From Microbacterium dextranolyticum (GTDB taxonomy: Bacteria > Actinomycetota > Actinomycetes > Actinomycetales > Microbacteriaceae): a stretch of DNA of 64,000 nt. Every line of letters starts with the position of its first letter. The first letter of the stretch is position 1. The notes below the pieces were generated by a model, which did not search any database, was not told the DNA's origin, and saw only the letters and a program-made list of their open reading frames with translations. Location of the stretch: assembly GCF_016907295.1 (NCBI RefSeq), contig NZ_JAFBBR010000001.1:2666001-2730000 (forward strand). Direction: 5' to 3'. The position numbers and the translations under genes are program-made. Positions 43,126-50,481 of the stretch are shown in pieces.

Positions 43126-44457
43126 TCAGCGGTACTGCGCCGTGCCCTCGGTGTACTTCTTGTCCAGATGCGCGTTCGTCGTCGCGACGTCCTGCGCACC
43201 GGTCACGAGTCCCTGGAGCTCCTGCACCATGACGTCGTAGAAGCCCGGCGCGGGCCAGTCCGGGTAGAACGACAGGGCGTCGTCCTTGAGCAGTCCGTTG
43301 AAGGTGTCGATGAGCTCCTTGCTCTTCGGATCGGTGATGTCGGAGGTGTTGGCTGCGACCGGCACGCCGCCGGAGTTGCCGATGACCGCCTGGATCTCGG
43401 GGCTCATCGTGATGTCGATGAACTTCTCGGCGAGGTCCTTGTCCTTCGACTTCGTCGGAACGACCCAGAGGTTGCCGGAGGAGCCGAGCGAGAGCTTCGA
43501 GCCGGGGAACCCGGCGAGCGTCCAGGAGAAGTTCTTCGCGTCGCTCACCATGCGGCCATACCACCACGAGCCCGAGACGAAGATCGGCGAGGTGCCGTTG
43601 ATGAACGAGACGCCCGCGTCTTCGGCCTTGATCGAGGAGACGTCCTTCGCGATGTACCCCTTGTCGACGTAGTCCTTGAGGGTCTGCGACGCGTACGTGG
43701 TCTCCGCACCGTTCCAGTCGACCGGGTTCTTGTAGGTCTGGTAGTCGTCGACCCAGGAGCGGTCTGCCTTGGTGAGGGCGAGCTGATACCAGAGCTGCTG
43801 CAGCGGGTACTCGGCACCCGCCTCGGCCAGCGGCGTGATGCCCTTCGCGAGGAAGGCATCCAGCACCTTGACGAAGTCGTCGTAGGTCTTCGGCACCTCC
43901 AGACCCGCGGCCTTGAACATGTCGAGGTTGTAGTAGACGCCGACGAACTCGCCGTAGTTGGGCACGCCGTACCAGGTGTCACCGCCCATGACACCGTTGC
44001 TGGAGTACTTCGCCGTGGTCTGCAGCGACGGCGCGAGCTTCTTGTCCCAGCCGTACTTCGCCACGGCGTCGCCGAGGTCGGAGATGAGCCCCGTGCTGGC
44101 GAGGAACCCGGCGGTCGCGTTGCCCTTGTTGAATTCCATCAGGTCAGGGGCCGCATCGGTGTCGAGCACCTGGCTCGCCGTCTTCTGGATCTGCTCGAAG
44201 GACTTCTCCTCGATCTTGACCGTCGCACCCGTCTCTTTCTCGAAGATCGGGACGGCCGCGTTCCAGGCCTTCGCCATCGCACTGTCGGAGCCTTCGTAGT
44301 GCCAGAGCGTCAGCGTCTTGCCGGCGCCGTCGGTGCCGCCGCCGCCATCGCCGGAGCCGCCTCCGGAGCATGCGGACAGTGCGAGCGCCGCCGCGACGAC
44401 CGTCCCGACGGCGACGAGCACGCGAGTCGCGCCCGTCCTGGTGTTCTTGCGTGCCAT
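43126..44457 (-). CDS. Sugar-binding lipoprotein, ABC transporter family 1
   Basis: The 443-aa extracellular solute-binding protein has a lipobox LSAC (Cys about residue 30) after a hydrophobic signal and a Gly/Ser-rich linker. Family-1 features include LTLWHYEGSDSA, PDLMEFNKGNA, WYGVPNYGEFVGVYYNLDMF and NLWVVPTKSKDKDLAEKF. It should deliver an oligosaccharide, probably xylosylated given the downstream alpha-xylosidase. Start 44457 has AAAGGAG 8 nt upstream; the GTG nine bases earlier would collide with it. The double LacI operator at 44529 lies 72 nt before the start. Confidence 0.9.
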   Translation of the reverse strand: MARKNTRTGATRVLVAVGTVVAAALALSACSGGGSGDGGGGTDGAGKTLTLWHYEGSDSAMAKAWNAAVPIFEKETGATVKIEEKSFEQIQKTASQVLDTDAAPDLMEFNKGNATAGFLASTGLISDLGDAVAKYGWDKKLAPSLQTTAKYSSNGVMGGDTWYGVPNYGEFVGVYYNLDMFKAAGLEVPKTYDDFVKVLDAFLAKGITPLAEAGAEYPLQQLWYQLALTKADRSWVDDYQTYKNPVDWNGAETTYASQTLKDYVDKGYIAKDVSSIKAEDAGVSFINGTSPIFVSGSWWYGRMVSDAKNFSWTLAGFPGSKLSLGSSGNLWVVPTKSKDKDLAEKFIDITMSPEIQAVIGNSGGVPVAANTSDITDPKSKELIDTFNGLLKDDALSFYPDWPAPGFYDVMVQELQGLVTGAQDVATTNAHLDKKYTEGTAQYR

Positions 44458-44528
44458 TGTCGGCACTCCTTTCGTTGTGAATCCGCGTGTTCATTGGTGT
44501 CCGTCTGCGGTGACGGGCTGCTGCGGCT

Positions 44529-44565
44529 GGTATCGAAGCGCTTCGACTCGAAGCGCTTCGATACC
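44529..44565. promoter_or_regulatory. Double LacI operator of the sugar importer operon
   Basis: Two copies of TCGAAGCGCTTCGA (44533-44546 and 44548-44561) lie 15 bp apart centre to centre inside a perfect 37-bp dyad (18-nt arms around C44547). The CG-centred GAAGCGCTTC core is typical of LacI-family repressors. It lies between the binding-protein gene and the adjacent lacI-type gene, both on the minus strand. Confidence 0.8.
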
Positions 44566-44606
44566 GGCGGTGCAGAAGCGGGATCTGGAGTTTTCGGAGG
44601 AGGAGA

Positions 44607-45626
44607 TCAGGGAAGAGCGCCCCGGGGCGCGACCGACCCGCGGTCGAGGTATGCCGGAGCGATGAGGTGGAGCCCCGGAGCGACAGGGCGCCCCGAGACG
44701 AGATCGATCGCGAGATCCACGGCGAGATCGCACGAGCGCGGCGGCACGAGCGGCAGCGCATCGAGGGGCACCGACAGCGACCCGGTGTCGAAACTCGTAC
44801 CCACGGAGACGATCGAAACATCCGACGGCACGTGCAGGCCGAGAGCGGCCAGCTCGGCGAGCGCGACCTGGTGGACGTCTTCGGGCGCGTGCAGGACGAG
44901 TCCGGTCACCCCGGTGGCGACCAGCTCACGGATGAGGCGGCGGCACTCGTCGCGGTTCGTGACGACGTCGCCCGTCGCATGCGCCGTGAGAGTGGCGCGA
45001 CGCTCGACCGCGCGCTCCTGGGCGGCGCGACGGACGCGAGGAGGGAAGTTCGACCGCTGGTACGCCCGACGCGAACCTCCGAGCAGACCGAGACTCCGGT
45101 GTCCCGCGTCGATCAACCGATCGACGGCGCGGCGCGTGGCCTGCTCGAAGTCGAGATCGACGCAAACCATCCCCGCATGGTCGTCGGGAATGCCGATGAA
45201 CAGCGTGGGGGTCGCCGACCGCCGGGCGATGGCCACGCGCTGGTCGTCGGGGGCGACGTCGAGACAGAGGATCGCGTCGACCAGCCCACTAGCGGCGACA
45301 CGGCTCATCCCCGCCGAGGCATCCTCGTCGGTGAGCAGGAGCATGTCGTAGTCCGCTCGACGCGCAGCCACGGTCATGGCGTGCATGAAGGCCATGTGGC
45401 TCGGCGCGTGACTGTCGGCGCGCAGAGGCTCCGAGAGCGCGAAGATGTTCGTTCGGCTGCCGGCGAGCATCCGCGCGCCGGCGTTGGGGCTGTACCCGAG
45501 CTCGCTGACCGCGGCCTCGATGCGGCGGCGCGTCTCGGCGGCGACCGGACGCTTTCCGCTCAGCGCGTACGAGACGGTGCTGATCGATACGCCGGCCGCG
45601 CGCGCGACCTCGTCGATCTTCGCCAT
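44607..45626 (-). CDS. LacI-family transcriptional repressor
   Basis: The 339-aa regulator has the LacI helix-turn-helix and hinge at the N-terminus (KIDEVARAAGVSISTVSYAL, then GYSPNAGARMLAG). A two-lobed periplasmic-binding-like sensor domain (about 62-330) contains the family segments RADYDMLLLT, ATPTLFIGI, GHRSLGLLGG and PSDVSIVSVG. It likely senses the sugar imported by the neighbouring transporter. Matching operators lie before its own gene (45646) and before the binding-protein gene (44529), predicting autorepression and operon control. Its promoter is at 45678-45706. Confidence 0.92.
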   Translation of the reverse strand: MAKIDEVARAAGVSISTVSYALSGKRPVAAETRRRIEAAVSELGYSPNAGARMLAGSRTNIFALSEPLRADSHAPSHMAFMHAMTVAARRADYDMLLLTDEDASAGMSRVAASGLVDAILCLDVAPDDQRVAIARRSATPTLFIGIPDDHAGMVCVDLDFEQATRRAVDRLIDAGHRSLGLLGGSRRAYQRSNFPPRVRRAAQERAVERRATLTAHATGDVVTNRDECRRLIRELVATGVTGLVLHAPEDVHQVALAELAALGLHVPSDVSIVSVGTSFDTGSLSVPLDALPLVPPRSCDLAVDLAIDLVSGRPVAPGLHLIAPAYLDRGSVAPRGALP

Positions 45627-45645
45627 GGCAACCCCTTCGTAGCTA

Positions 45646-45672
45646 TCGAAACGCTTCCTGGAAGCGCTTCGA
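45646..45672. promoter_or_regulatory. Double LacI operator of the repressor gene
   Basis: TCGAAACGCTTCC (45646) and GGAAGCGCTTCGA (45660) form a 13+1+13 dyad with one mismatch around T45659. The two CG centres are 13 bp apart, versus 15 bp at the importer operator. It begins at the expected transcription start of the repressor gene. Confidence 0.75.
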
Positions 45673-45677
45673 CGGAC

Positions 45678-45706
45678 ACGCTAGATCACCAGCGCGAGCC
45701 CCGCAA
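45678..45706 (-). promoter_or_regulatory. Promoter of the lacI-type gene
   Basis: Read on the minus strand, TTGCGG (45706-45701) and TAGCGT (45683-45678) are 17 bp apart. The start would fall at about 45671, inside the double operator. Confidence 0.6.
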
Positions 45707-45709
45707 GGG

Positions 45710-45732
45710 TTAAGTTGGAATTCACAACTTAA
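45710..45732. repeat. AT-rich inverted repeat upstream of the lacI promoter
   Basis: TTAAGTTG and CAACTTAA are perfect 8-nt arms around GAATTCA, unusually AT-rich for this genome. It lies directly upstream of the repressor -35 and downstream of the small gene at 45751. It could be an operator, an UP-like element or part of a terminator. Confidence 0.45.
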
Positions 45733-45733
45733 A

Positions 45734-45750
45734 GATCCGCCGGAAGGATC
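45734..45750 (-). terminator. Short hairpin after the small-protein genes
   Basis: On the minus strand AGATCC and GGATCT pair around TTCCGGC and are followed by TTT, directly after the stop of the 70-aa gene. The short stem makes this a weak terminator candidate. Confidence 0.4.
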
Positions 45751-45963
45751 TCAGGCAGACAATTCCTCCACGAGACGTCGCACGAGTTCCTCGTCCACAT
45801 CGATGCCCGTGTCGTCGAGGCGACGCCGCACGGCGGTCTCCACCGTCGCGGCATCCTCCCCGGACAGGTCCGCGCGCACCTGGGCCACGAGCCCCTGCAG
45901 ACGCTCGTCCTCGGTCGCCTCGTTCTGCGCGAGGGCCGGTGAATCCTGGGTCTCCTCGGGCAT
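45751..45963 (-). CDS. Small conserved-looking hypothetical protein (70 aa)
   Basis: The protein is acidic and mostly helical: a disordered acidic start (PEETQDSPALAQNEATEDE) followed by two amphipathic helices (LQGLVAQVRADL, AVRRRLDDTGIDVDEELV). I recognise no family. Its start overlaps the stop of the upstream 93-aa gene (TGATG), so the two are coupled, which together with the codon pattern supports a real gene. The fold might be a small helical adaptor; no function can be given. Confidence 0.6.
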   Translation of the reverse strand: MPEETQDSPALAQNEATEDERLQGLVAQVRADLSGEDAATVETAVRRRLDDTGIDVDEELVRRLVEELSA

Positions 45964-46244
45964 CAGCGCTCTCCCTCGTCATCGGCGTCGTCCGACGCCA
46001 GATCGGGGTCGATGCCCTGAGTGATCTCGGCGCTCTCGACATCGTCCGCGGCGGCGACGTCGTATCCGCTCGCTGCATCCTCGGGAAGACCGGCCTTCGC
46101 GCTCTCCGCACGGGATCGTTCGTCCGTCTCGGCGTCGGCGACCTCCGCGCTCTCCCATCCGGTCGCCGGGGCGGCGTCGACCACGCCGTCGGGGAGGTCG
46201 GGTCGATCGTTCTGCGGCGCGTTCGCCGCGGCTTCCTGCGACAT
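45963..46244 (-). CDS. Acidic hypothetical protein (93 aa)
   Basis: The 93 residues are dominated by Asp, Glu and Ala (for example DDVESAEITQGIDPDLASDD) with no hydrophobic core or membrane segment, so it is probably disordered. AAAGGCGAG precedes the ATG at 46244 at good spacing, and the stop overlaps the next start. Similar short acidic proteins occur in Microbacteriaceae without assigned role. It forms a two-gene unit with the 70-aa protein. Confidence 0.55.
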   Translation of the reverse strand: MSQEAAANAPQNDRPDLPDGVVDAAPATGWESAEVADAETDERSRAESAKAGLPEDAASGYDVAAADDVESAEITQGIDPDLASDDADDEGER

Positions 46245-46282
46245 GTGCTCGCCTTTCGTCGTCGTCAGCTCAGTGTGACCCG

Positions 46283-46301
46283 CTGCCCGAGCGCCGGGCA
46301 G
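46283..46301 (-). terminator. Hairpin after the GNAT gene
   Basis: CTGCCCG pairs with CGGGCAG around AGCGC in the 90-nt space between the minus-strand acetyltransferase gene and the small-protein genes. No T tract. Confidence 0.4.
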
Positions 46302-46334
46302 GGGCTTGACGACTCCGACGAGGGGCGGTATCCC

Positions 46335-46634
46335 TCAGCCGGCCGCGCGGGCGGCGAGCAGATCCGCACGTTCCGGGTGAGCGTCGAACCATTCCGCGAC
46401 ATACCAGCACACCGGGCTCACGACGCGGTCCCCGCGCTGCGCGATCTGCTCGACCGCTCGGGCGACCACCTCCCCCGCGTAGCCGTGACCGCGGAACGTG
46501 GGGATCGTGTAGGCGCGGGTGAGCGCGACCGTGCGACCGTCGTCGCGGTAGTCGAGGACACTGACCAGGTCGGCGCCGCGGTACAGCGTGTAGCGCGAGG
46601 CATCCGTCTCGTCGGCGAAGGTGAGCTCGGTCAT
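46335..46634 (-). CDS. GNAT-type N-acetyltransferase, YidJ/YjdJ-like (99 aa)
   Basis: This short GNAT (PF14542-type, usually 90-100 aa) covers only the acetyl-CoA-binding core. The strand ALTRAYTIPTFRGHGYAGEV carries the pyrophosphate loop (R-x-x-G-x-G/A version RGHGYAG), and the C-terminal VVSPVCWYVAEWFDAHPER is the family mark. The acceptor is unknown. Its ATG 46634 is preceded by TAGCGT (46646-46641) 6 nt upstream, yet it also overlaps the stop of the upstream P-loop gene by 4 nt, so it may be transcribed both ways. Confidence 0.78.
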   Translation of the reverse strand: MTELTFADETDASRYTLYRGADLVSVLDYRDDGRTVALTRAYTIPTFRGHGYAGEVVARAVEQIAQRGDRVVSPVCWYVAEWFDAHPERADLLAARAAG

Positions 46635-47215
46635 TCCCCCACGCTACGCCCCCTGGCCGCCAGCGAGGCGAGCCAGGCATCCACCTCGCGCTGCCCCCGC
46701 AGCCGCACCACCGGGTCTCCCGCGTCGATCCGCGCACGCATGAGCGCTGTCATCACGGGGTGGTTCGTCCATGCCCACCGGAGGATGTTCTTCTCGGGCG
46801 CCCATCTCAGCCACGAGGACGGTCGCTCCCTGTTGCCGTGCCACAGGACCTCGCGCGTGACACCACGACGCAGCGTCCGCACGATCACCCGGCGCATGAC
46901 GACGCGGCGCGGGTGATCGATCCAGACGATCACATCCGCACCGCCGGGCGTGCCGGGCTCGAGCAGGCCGTCGAGGCGGCTCGTCCAGTTGCCGTCCGTG
47001 ACCCAGCCCTCCGGATGCGCGGCGACGAACGCCCGGACGAGGCCTCGCGCCTCGTCCAGATCACGACGCGTCCATTCGGCGTCCCAGAACACGGCATCGA
47101 GTTCCAGGCGCGGCAAGCCCGTCCGCGCCGCCACGAGAGCGGCGAGGTGGCTCTTGCCGGAGCCCGAGGTCCCGACGATGCGGATGCGGCGCGGAGGATC
47201 GGGGAGGGCGGGCAT
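46631..47215 (-). CDS. P-loop NTPase, adenylate kinase/FlaR-like
   Basis: The 194-aa protein has Walker A GTSGSGKSH at residues 14-22 and the family positions LPRLELDAVFWDAEW and WVTDGNWTSRLDG. VIVWIDHPRRVVMRRVIVR lies in the Walker B/lid area, and LRWAWTNHP is typical of FlaR/DNA-topology-modulation kinases, a group of shikimate- or adenylate-kinase-like proteins with unproven substrates. ATG 47215 was chosen because GAAGG and a GAGAAT box lie just upstream. It overlaps the GNAT gene (ATGA). Confidence 0.75.
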   Translation of the reverse strand: MPALPDPPRRIRIVGTSGSGKSHLAALVAARTGLPRLELDAVFWDAEWTRRDLDEARGLVRAFVAAHPEGWVTDGNWTSRLDGLLEPGTPGGADVIVWIDHPRRVVMRRVIVRTLRRGVTREVLWHGNRERPSSWLRWAPEKNILRWAWTNHPVMTALMRARIDAGDPVVRLRGQREVDAWLASLAARGRSVGE

Positions 47216-47270
47216 CCTTCGATTCTCTCGCCGGGGTCGTGCAGTGACAACCGCGCATTGCGGACACGGT

Positions 47271-47300
47271 TTGACACGAAGCGGCACTGTTCGTCATAAT
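47271..47300 (+). promoter_or_regulatory. Consensus-like promoter of the Cys-rich leader ORF
   Basis: TTGACA (47271-47276) and CATAAT (47295-47300) are separated by 18 bp, the closest match to consensus in the window. The -10 ends 6 nt before the ATG at 47307, so transcription should start at or next to it, giving a leaderless leader ORF. Confidence 0.72.
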
Positions 47301-47306
47301 CGGCCC

Positions 47307-47405
47307 ATGACTGACAACGCACGCACTCTGTCCGCCCGGGAGGCGAACGGAACTGCCGGCATCATGATGCCGCGCGTTGTCATGTGTTGCCGAATGTGTA
47401 TCTGA
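47307..47405 (+). CDS. Putative Cys-rich leader peptide (32 aa)
   Basis: The ORF starts at a predicted transcription start and ends in PRVVMCCRMCI, with three Cys codons in its last six residues. Cys-rich leaderless ORFs in mycobacteria regulate downstream sulfur genes by ribosome stalling, so this may sense cysteine supply. Here the next gene, 203 nt on, encodes a winged-helix regulator rather than an obvious sulfur enzyme. A CTCCGC/GCGGAG hairpin (47429-47448) lies between. Too short for an ordinary ORF call; coding is inferred from the promoter position and codon ending. Confidence 0.5.
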   Translation: MTDNARTLSAREANGTAGIMMPRVVMCCRMCI

Positions 47406-47608
47406 CGGTCATCCCCGCCGGGTCGCCCCTCCGCTTCTGAACGCGGAGCGCATCGACCCCCGAGTCACCGCTCTCCTCCGCCCACGACGCGGACGTCGGA
47501 TGCCTCGCACACCGGCCGCTTCCTCGAAGAAGCACGGCCGCTTCTGCAACACCGCTCGAACCCGCTCCAGGCGCACCGCCCGGGTTCACGCCCCGAAGGA
47601 CTTTCCTC

Positions 47609-48343
47609 ATGTCGACCACCGCCCTGCTCGCCCCCTCCGCCCCCCTCGCCCAGCCGCGTCATCTGCACGCCGTCGAGGATCGCCCCCTCGCTGCCGCCCC
47701 GGTTGCTCCCGTCGCACCGACGACCGGCAGCATCCCGGTCGGAACCGCACCCCGCGGCTTCGCCCTCTACGTCGGCATCGACGAGGCGAAGGCCGCGGCC
47801 GACGGCGTCTCGCTCTCGACCCTGGTCGAGGCGCTGCGCCGCACGCTCGGTGAGCTCGCCCCCCACGCCGAGACCTACGCCACGGTCGCCCTGGCGCCGA
47901 CCGCCGCAGGTGGCCGTGACGTCGACGTCGTCCGCCTGGCCCTGCACGAGCCCAGCGCCGTCGCGCGCACCAAGACGACCGAACCCGACGAGGACCACGT
48001 TCCCGGCGGCGTCACGATCGACATCTCGCGCCGCCGCGTGCACATCGACGGCGAATCGGCCGCGCTGACCTTCAAGGAGTTCGAGCTGCTGCAGTACCTG
48101 GTGCTGCGCGAGGGGCGCACGATCGAGCGCACCGAGCTCGTGTCGTCGCTGTGGAGCCACGCGGACGGCGATGAGGTACCCGGTGAGCGCACGATCGACG
48201 TGCACGTGCGGCGTCTGCGCGCGAAGCTCGGCCGCTACGAGGACATCGTCCGCACCGTCCGCGGCATCGGCTACCGCTTCGACCGGCACGCCGACGTCGT
48301 GATCCGCTTCGGCCACGGCACGCCGTCGCCCGACCGCTTCTGA
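47609..48343 (+). CDS. Winged-helix (OmpR/PhoB-type) DNA-binding protein without receiver
   Basis: The 244-aa protein has a Pro/Ala-rich start (about 1-48), then a small alpha/beta segment (about 50-115; GFALYVGIDEAKAAADGVSL) I do not recognise. A trans_reg_C winged helix follows (about 130-230; ALTFKEFELLQYLVLREGRT, RTIDVHVRRLRAKLG, VRGIGYRF). The DNA-binding half is complete, but the usual CheY-like receiver is replaced by the unknown segment, so phosphorylation control is unlikely. GAAGGA is 8 nt before the ATG. A Cys-rich leader ORF and its strong promoter lie upstream with a leader of about 300 nt, suggesting translation- or attenuation-based control. Confidence 0.8.
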   Translation: MSTTALLAPSAPLAQPRHLHAVEDRPLAAAPVAPVAPTTGSIPVGTAPRGFALYVGIDEAKAAADGVSLSTLVEALRRTLGELAPHAETYATVALAPTAAGGRDVDVVRLALHEPSAVARTKTTEPDEDHVPGGVTIDISRRRVHIDGESAALTFKEFELLQYLVLREGRTIERTELVSSLWSHADGDEVPGERTIDVHVRRLRAKLGRYEDIVRTVRGIGYRFDRHADVVIRFGHGTPSPDRF

Positions 48344-48369
48344 CCGCGAGTCGACGTCTGCCGTGACCG

Positions 48370-48397
48370 GCCTGCCCGGTTCCGTCCCGGGCCAGGC
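48370..48397 (+). terminator. Hairpin after the winged-helix gene
   Basis: GCCTGCCCGG pairs with CCGGGCCAGGC (one bulge) around a 7-nt loop, 26 nt after the stop. No T tract. Confidence 0.45.
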
Positions 48398-48452
48398 ATC
48401 CTGCTCGGCGACCGCACGATCGGTGTCGGGGGGTCTGACGTAGGGTGACGGC

Positions 48453-49451
48453 ATGACGACGCGGACACGGATGCCCCACCCGGGCGCTCCGGTCCGGCAC
48501 GATCCGCGGCCGGTGATGCCGCTCCCGCAGGAGGCTCGCCCCGAGGCCCGGCGCGAAACCGAGTATCGTCCCCCCTCGCCGATCGATGTCCCCCGCGCTC
48601 TCGCTGCGCATCAGCGCGGCGCGCACGACCCGTCCCACCTGCAGCGGGACGGCGTCGTCTGGCGGGCGATGCGCACACCCCTCGGAATCGCGACCCTCGC
48701 GGTGCGCCCCGACCGCGTCCGCGTCCGCGCAGCGGCGTGGGGACCAGGGGCGGAGTGGGCCCTCGATCAGCTGCCGCGCCTGTGCGGCGGAGCGGACGAT
48801 CCACGCGGCTTCGACGCGCACCACCATCCGCGCGTCGCCGACGCGCACCACCGTCACCCGGCCCTGCGGATCGGTCGCACGGATCTCGTATTCGATGCAC
48901 TCGCCAGCGCGATCTTCGAGCAGAAGGTGACGGGTCTGCAGGCCTTCGGCGCCTGGCGGATGATCCTCACGTGGTGCGGCGAGCGCGCGCCCGGCCCGAC
49001 GCCGCGACCGATGTTCGCTCCGCCCGCTGAGTGGCATCTCATCCCGAGTTGGACGTGGCACCGCGCCGGACTCGAGCCGCCGCAGTCGCGCACGGTGGTC
49101 GAGGCTTCTCGTCGCCGGGCGTCGGTCGAACGCGCCTCGACGGCGGCATCCGACGGCGAAGAACGCGAGCGCGTGCTCACGAGCCTGCGCGGAGTCGGGC
49201 CGTGGACGAGTGCCGAGACCCGCATCCGCGCGTTCGGCGATCCGGATGCCGTCAGCGTGGGCGACTACCACCTGGCGCACCAGGTGGGATACGCCCTCAC
49301 CGGAGCCCGCGTCGACGACGAGGGCATGCTCGAGCTCCTCGAGCCGTGGCGCGGGCACCGCCAGCGCGTCATCCGACTGCTGATGCTCGGCGGCGCCTTC
49401 GAACCGCGACGGGGACCCCGCCTGGCGCCCGAGGACCATCGGTCCCGCTGA
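48453..49451 (+). CDS. AlkA-like DNA-3-methyladenine glycosylase (HhH-GPD)
   Basis: The 332-aa protein has a His/Arg-rich N-terminal third with an AlkA-type lead-in. The HhH-GPD fold has IFEQKVTGLQAFGAWR (helix before the hairpin), the hairpin LRGVGPWTSAETRI and catalytic Asp271 in SVGDYHLAHQVG. It should excise alkylated bases in base-excision repair. TAGGGT (48441-48446) ends 6 nt before the ATG, a leaderless signature. No ada-type gene is adjacent. Confidence 0.82.
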   Translation: MTTRTRMPHPGAPVRHDPRPVMPLPQEARPEARRETEYRPPSPIDVPRALAAHQRGAHDPSHLQRDGVVWRAMRTPLGIATLAVRPDRVRVRAAAWGPGAEWALDQLPRLCGGADDPRGFDAHHHPRVADAHHRHPALRIGRTDLVFDALASAIFEQKVTGLQAFGAWRMILTWCGERAPGPTPRPMFAPPAEWHLIPSWTWHRAGLEPPQSRTVVEASRRRASVERASTAASDGEERERVLTSLRGVGPWTSAETRIRAFGDPDAVSVGDYHLAHQVGYALTGARVDDEGMLELLEPWRGHRQRVIRLLMLGGAFEPRRGPRLAPEDHRSR

Positions 49452-49499
49452 GCCGCCTGCGCATCGCACGGACCCGGCGCGCCCCTCTACGCTGAGGTC

Positions 49500-49730
49500 A
49501 TGACCCCCGACACCCCGACCACCGGTTGGCCCCGCGGACGCTGGGGATGGATCGCGGGCACCGTGGTGCTCCTCGTGCTGGGCGTCGTCGTCGGTCTCGT
49601 CATCGGCAGCGTGTGGCTGGGACTCACCCTCGCCGTGATCGTCTCGATCGGCTGGCTCATCGCGTACGAGTCGTGGCGCGGTCGCACGCCCGGGCTCGAC
49701 GATCCCTGGGACGACGGCGCCCAGCTCTGA
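49500..49730 (+). CDS. Small membrane protein (76 aa)
   Basis: Two hydrophobic helices (about 16-35 and 37-56; WIAGTVVLLVLGVVVGLVIG, then WLGLTLAVIVSIGWLI) are followed by an acidic soluble tail (GLDDPWDDGAQL). No family is recognised. The start is supported by TACGCT (49488-49493) ending 6 nt before the ATG. It is followed closely by the Pr6Pr-like gene, which has its own box. Confidence 0.65.
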   Translation: MTPDTPTTGWPRGRWGWIAGTVVLLVLGVVVGLVIGSVWLGLTLAVIVSIGWLIAYESWRGRTPGLDDPWDDGAQL

Positions 49731-49785
49731 CGATCTCGAGCCGGGGCCGAGCAGCGCGGTGGTGGTGCGCCCTACCATGGCGAGC

Positions 49786-50481
49786 ATGATCCCCGCCTCG
49801 CGGCCCGCCGCCCTCGCCTATCGCATCGCGGCGTCCGCGGTCATCCTCTGGGGCATCGGCCGCGTCTCGGGGATCTGGGCGGGCGAGCCGACCTGGTCGT
49901 CGTTCCTCTACTACACCGTGCTCAGCAACGTGCTGTGCCTCGTCTGGATCGCGGGCTCCGCGATACGGACGCTGTCCGACGCGCGCGCGTCGGGATGGCG
50001 GGGACCGTCCACCCCGTCCGCGCGCGGCGCTGCGGCGGTGATGGAGGCGATCACGGTGACGATGCTGATCTACCTCTTCGTGCTCGCTCCCGCGCTGTTC
50101 ACGCAGCCGGGCGCCTACCGCCCCTTCACGCTCACGGACAACCTCGTCCACATCGTCACACCGGTTCTCGTGATCGTCGACTGGCTGCTGTTCGTGCCGA
50201 AGGGGCGCCTGAGAGCGTACGACCCGCTGCTGTGGGCGCTGATCCCCTACGCGTACCTCGTGTTCGCCTTCGCGTACAGCGCGTCGGGCGGTCGATTCGC
50301 CGGAGGCACGACCGTTCCGTATCCGTTCATGAACGTCGAGACGCACGGCGTCGGCGGGGTGGCACTGTGGATCATCGGGCTCACTGCGGCCCTCGTGGCC
50401 GTGGGGTACGTGTTCGTCGGCGCCGATCGACTGCTCGGCCGGTTGCTCAGGCCGGCGCTTCCTCGTCCTCTTCGGGATTGA
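49786..50481 (+). CDS. Pr6Pr family membrane protein
   Basis: The 231-aa protein has six hydrophobic segments. It matches the actinobacterial Pr6Pr/FAR-17a/AIG1-like group by the opening AYRIAASAVILWGIGRVSGI, TWSSFLYYTVLSNVLCLVW, and the conserved DNLVHIVTPVLVIVDWLLF helix and PYPFMNV loop. The function of the family is not known. The ATG at 49786 is chosen because TACCAT (49773-49778) ends 7 nt before it; an ATG nine bases earlier overlaps that box. Its last 35 nt overlap the small convergent ORF at 50447. Confidence 0.75.
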   Translation: MIPASRPAALAYRIAASAVILWGIGRVSGIWAGEPTWSSFLYYTVLSNVLCLVWIAGSAIRTLSDARASGWRGPSTPSARGAAAVMEAITVTMLIYLFVLAPALFTQPGAYRPFTLTDNLVHIVTPVLVIVDWLLFVPKGRLRAYDPLLWALIPYAYLVFAFAYSASGGRFAGGTTVPYPFMNVETHGVGGVALWIIGLTAALVAVGYVFVGADRLLGRLLRPALPRPLRD

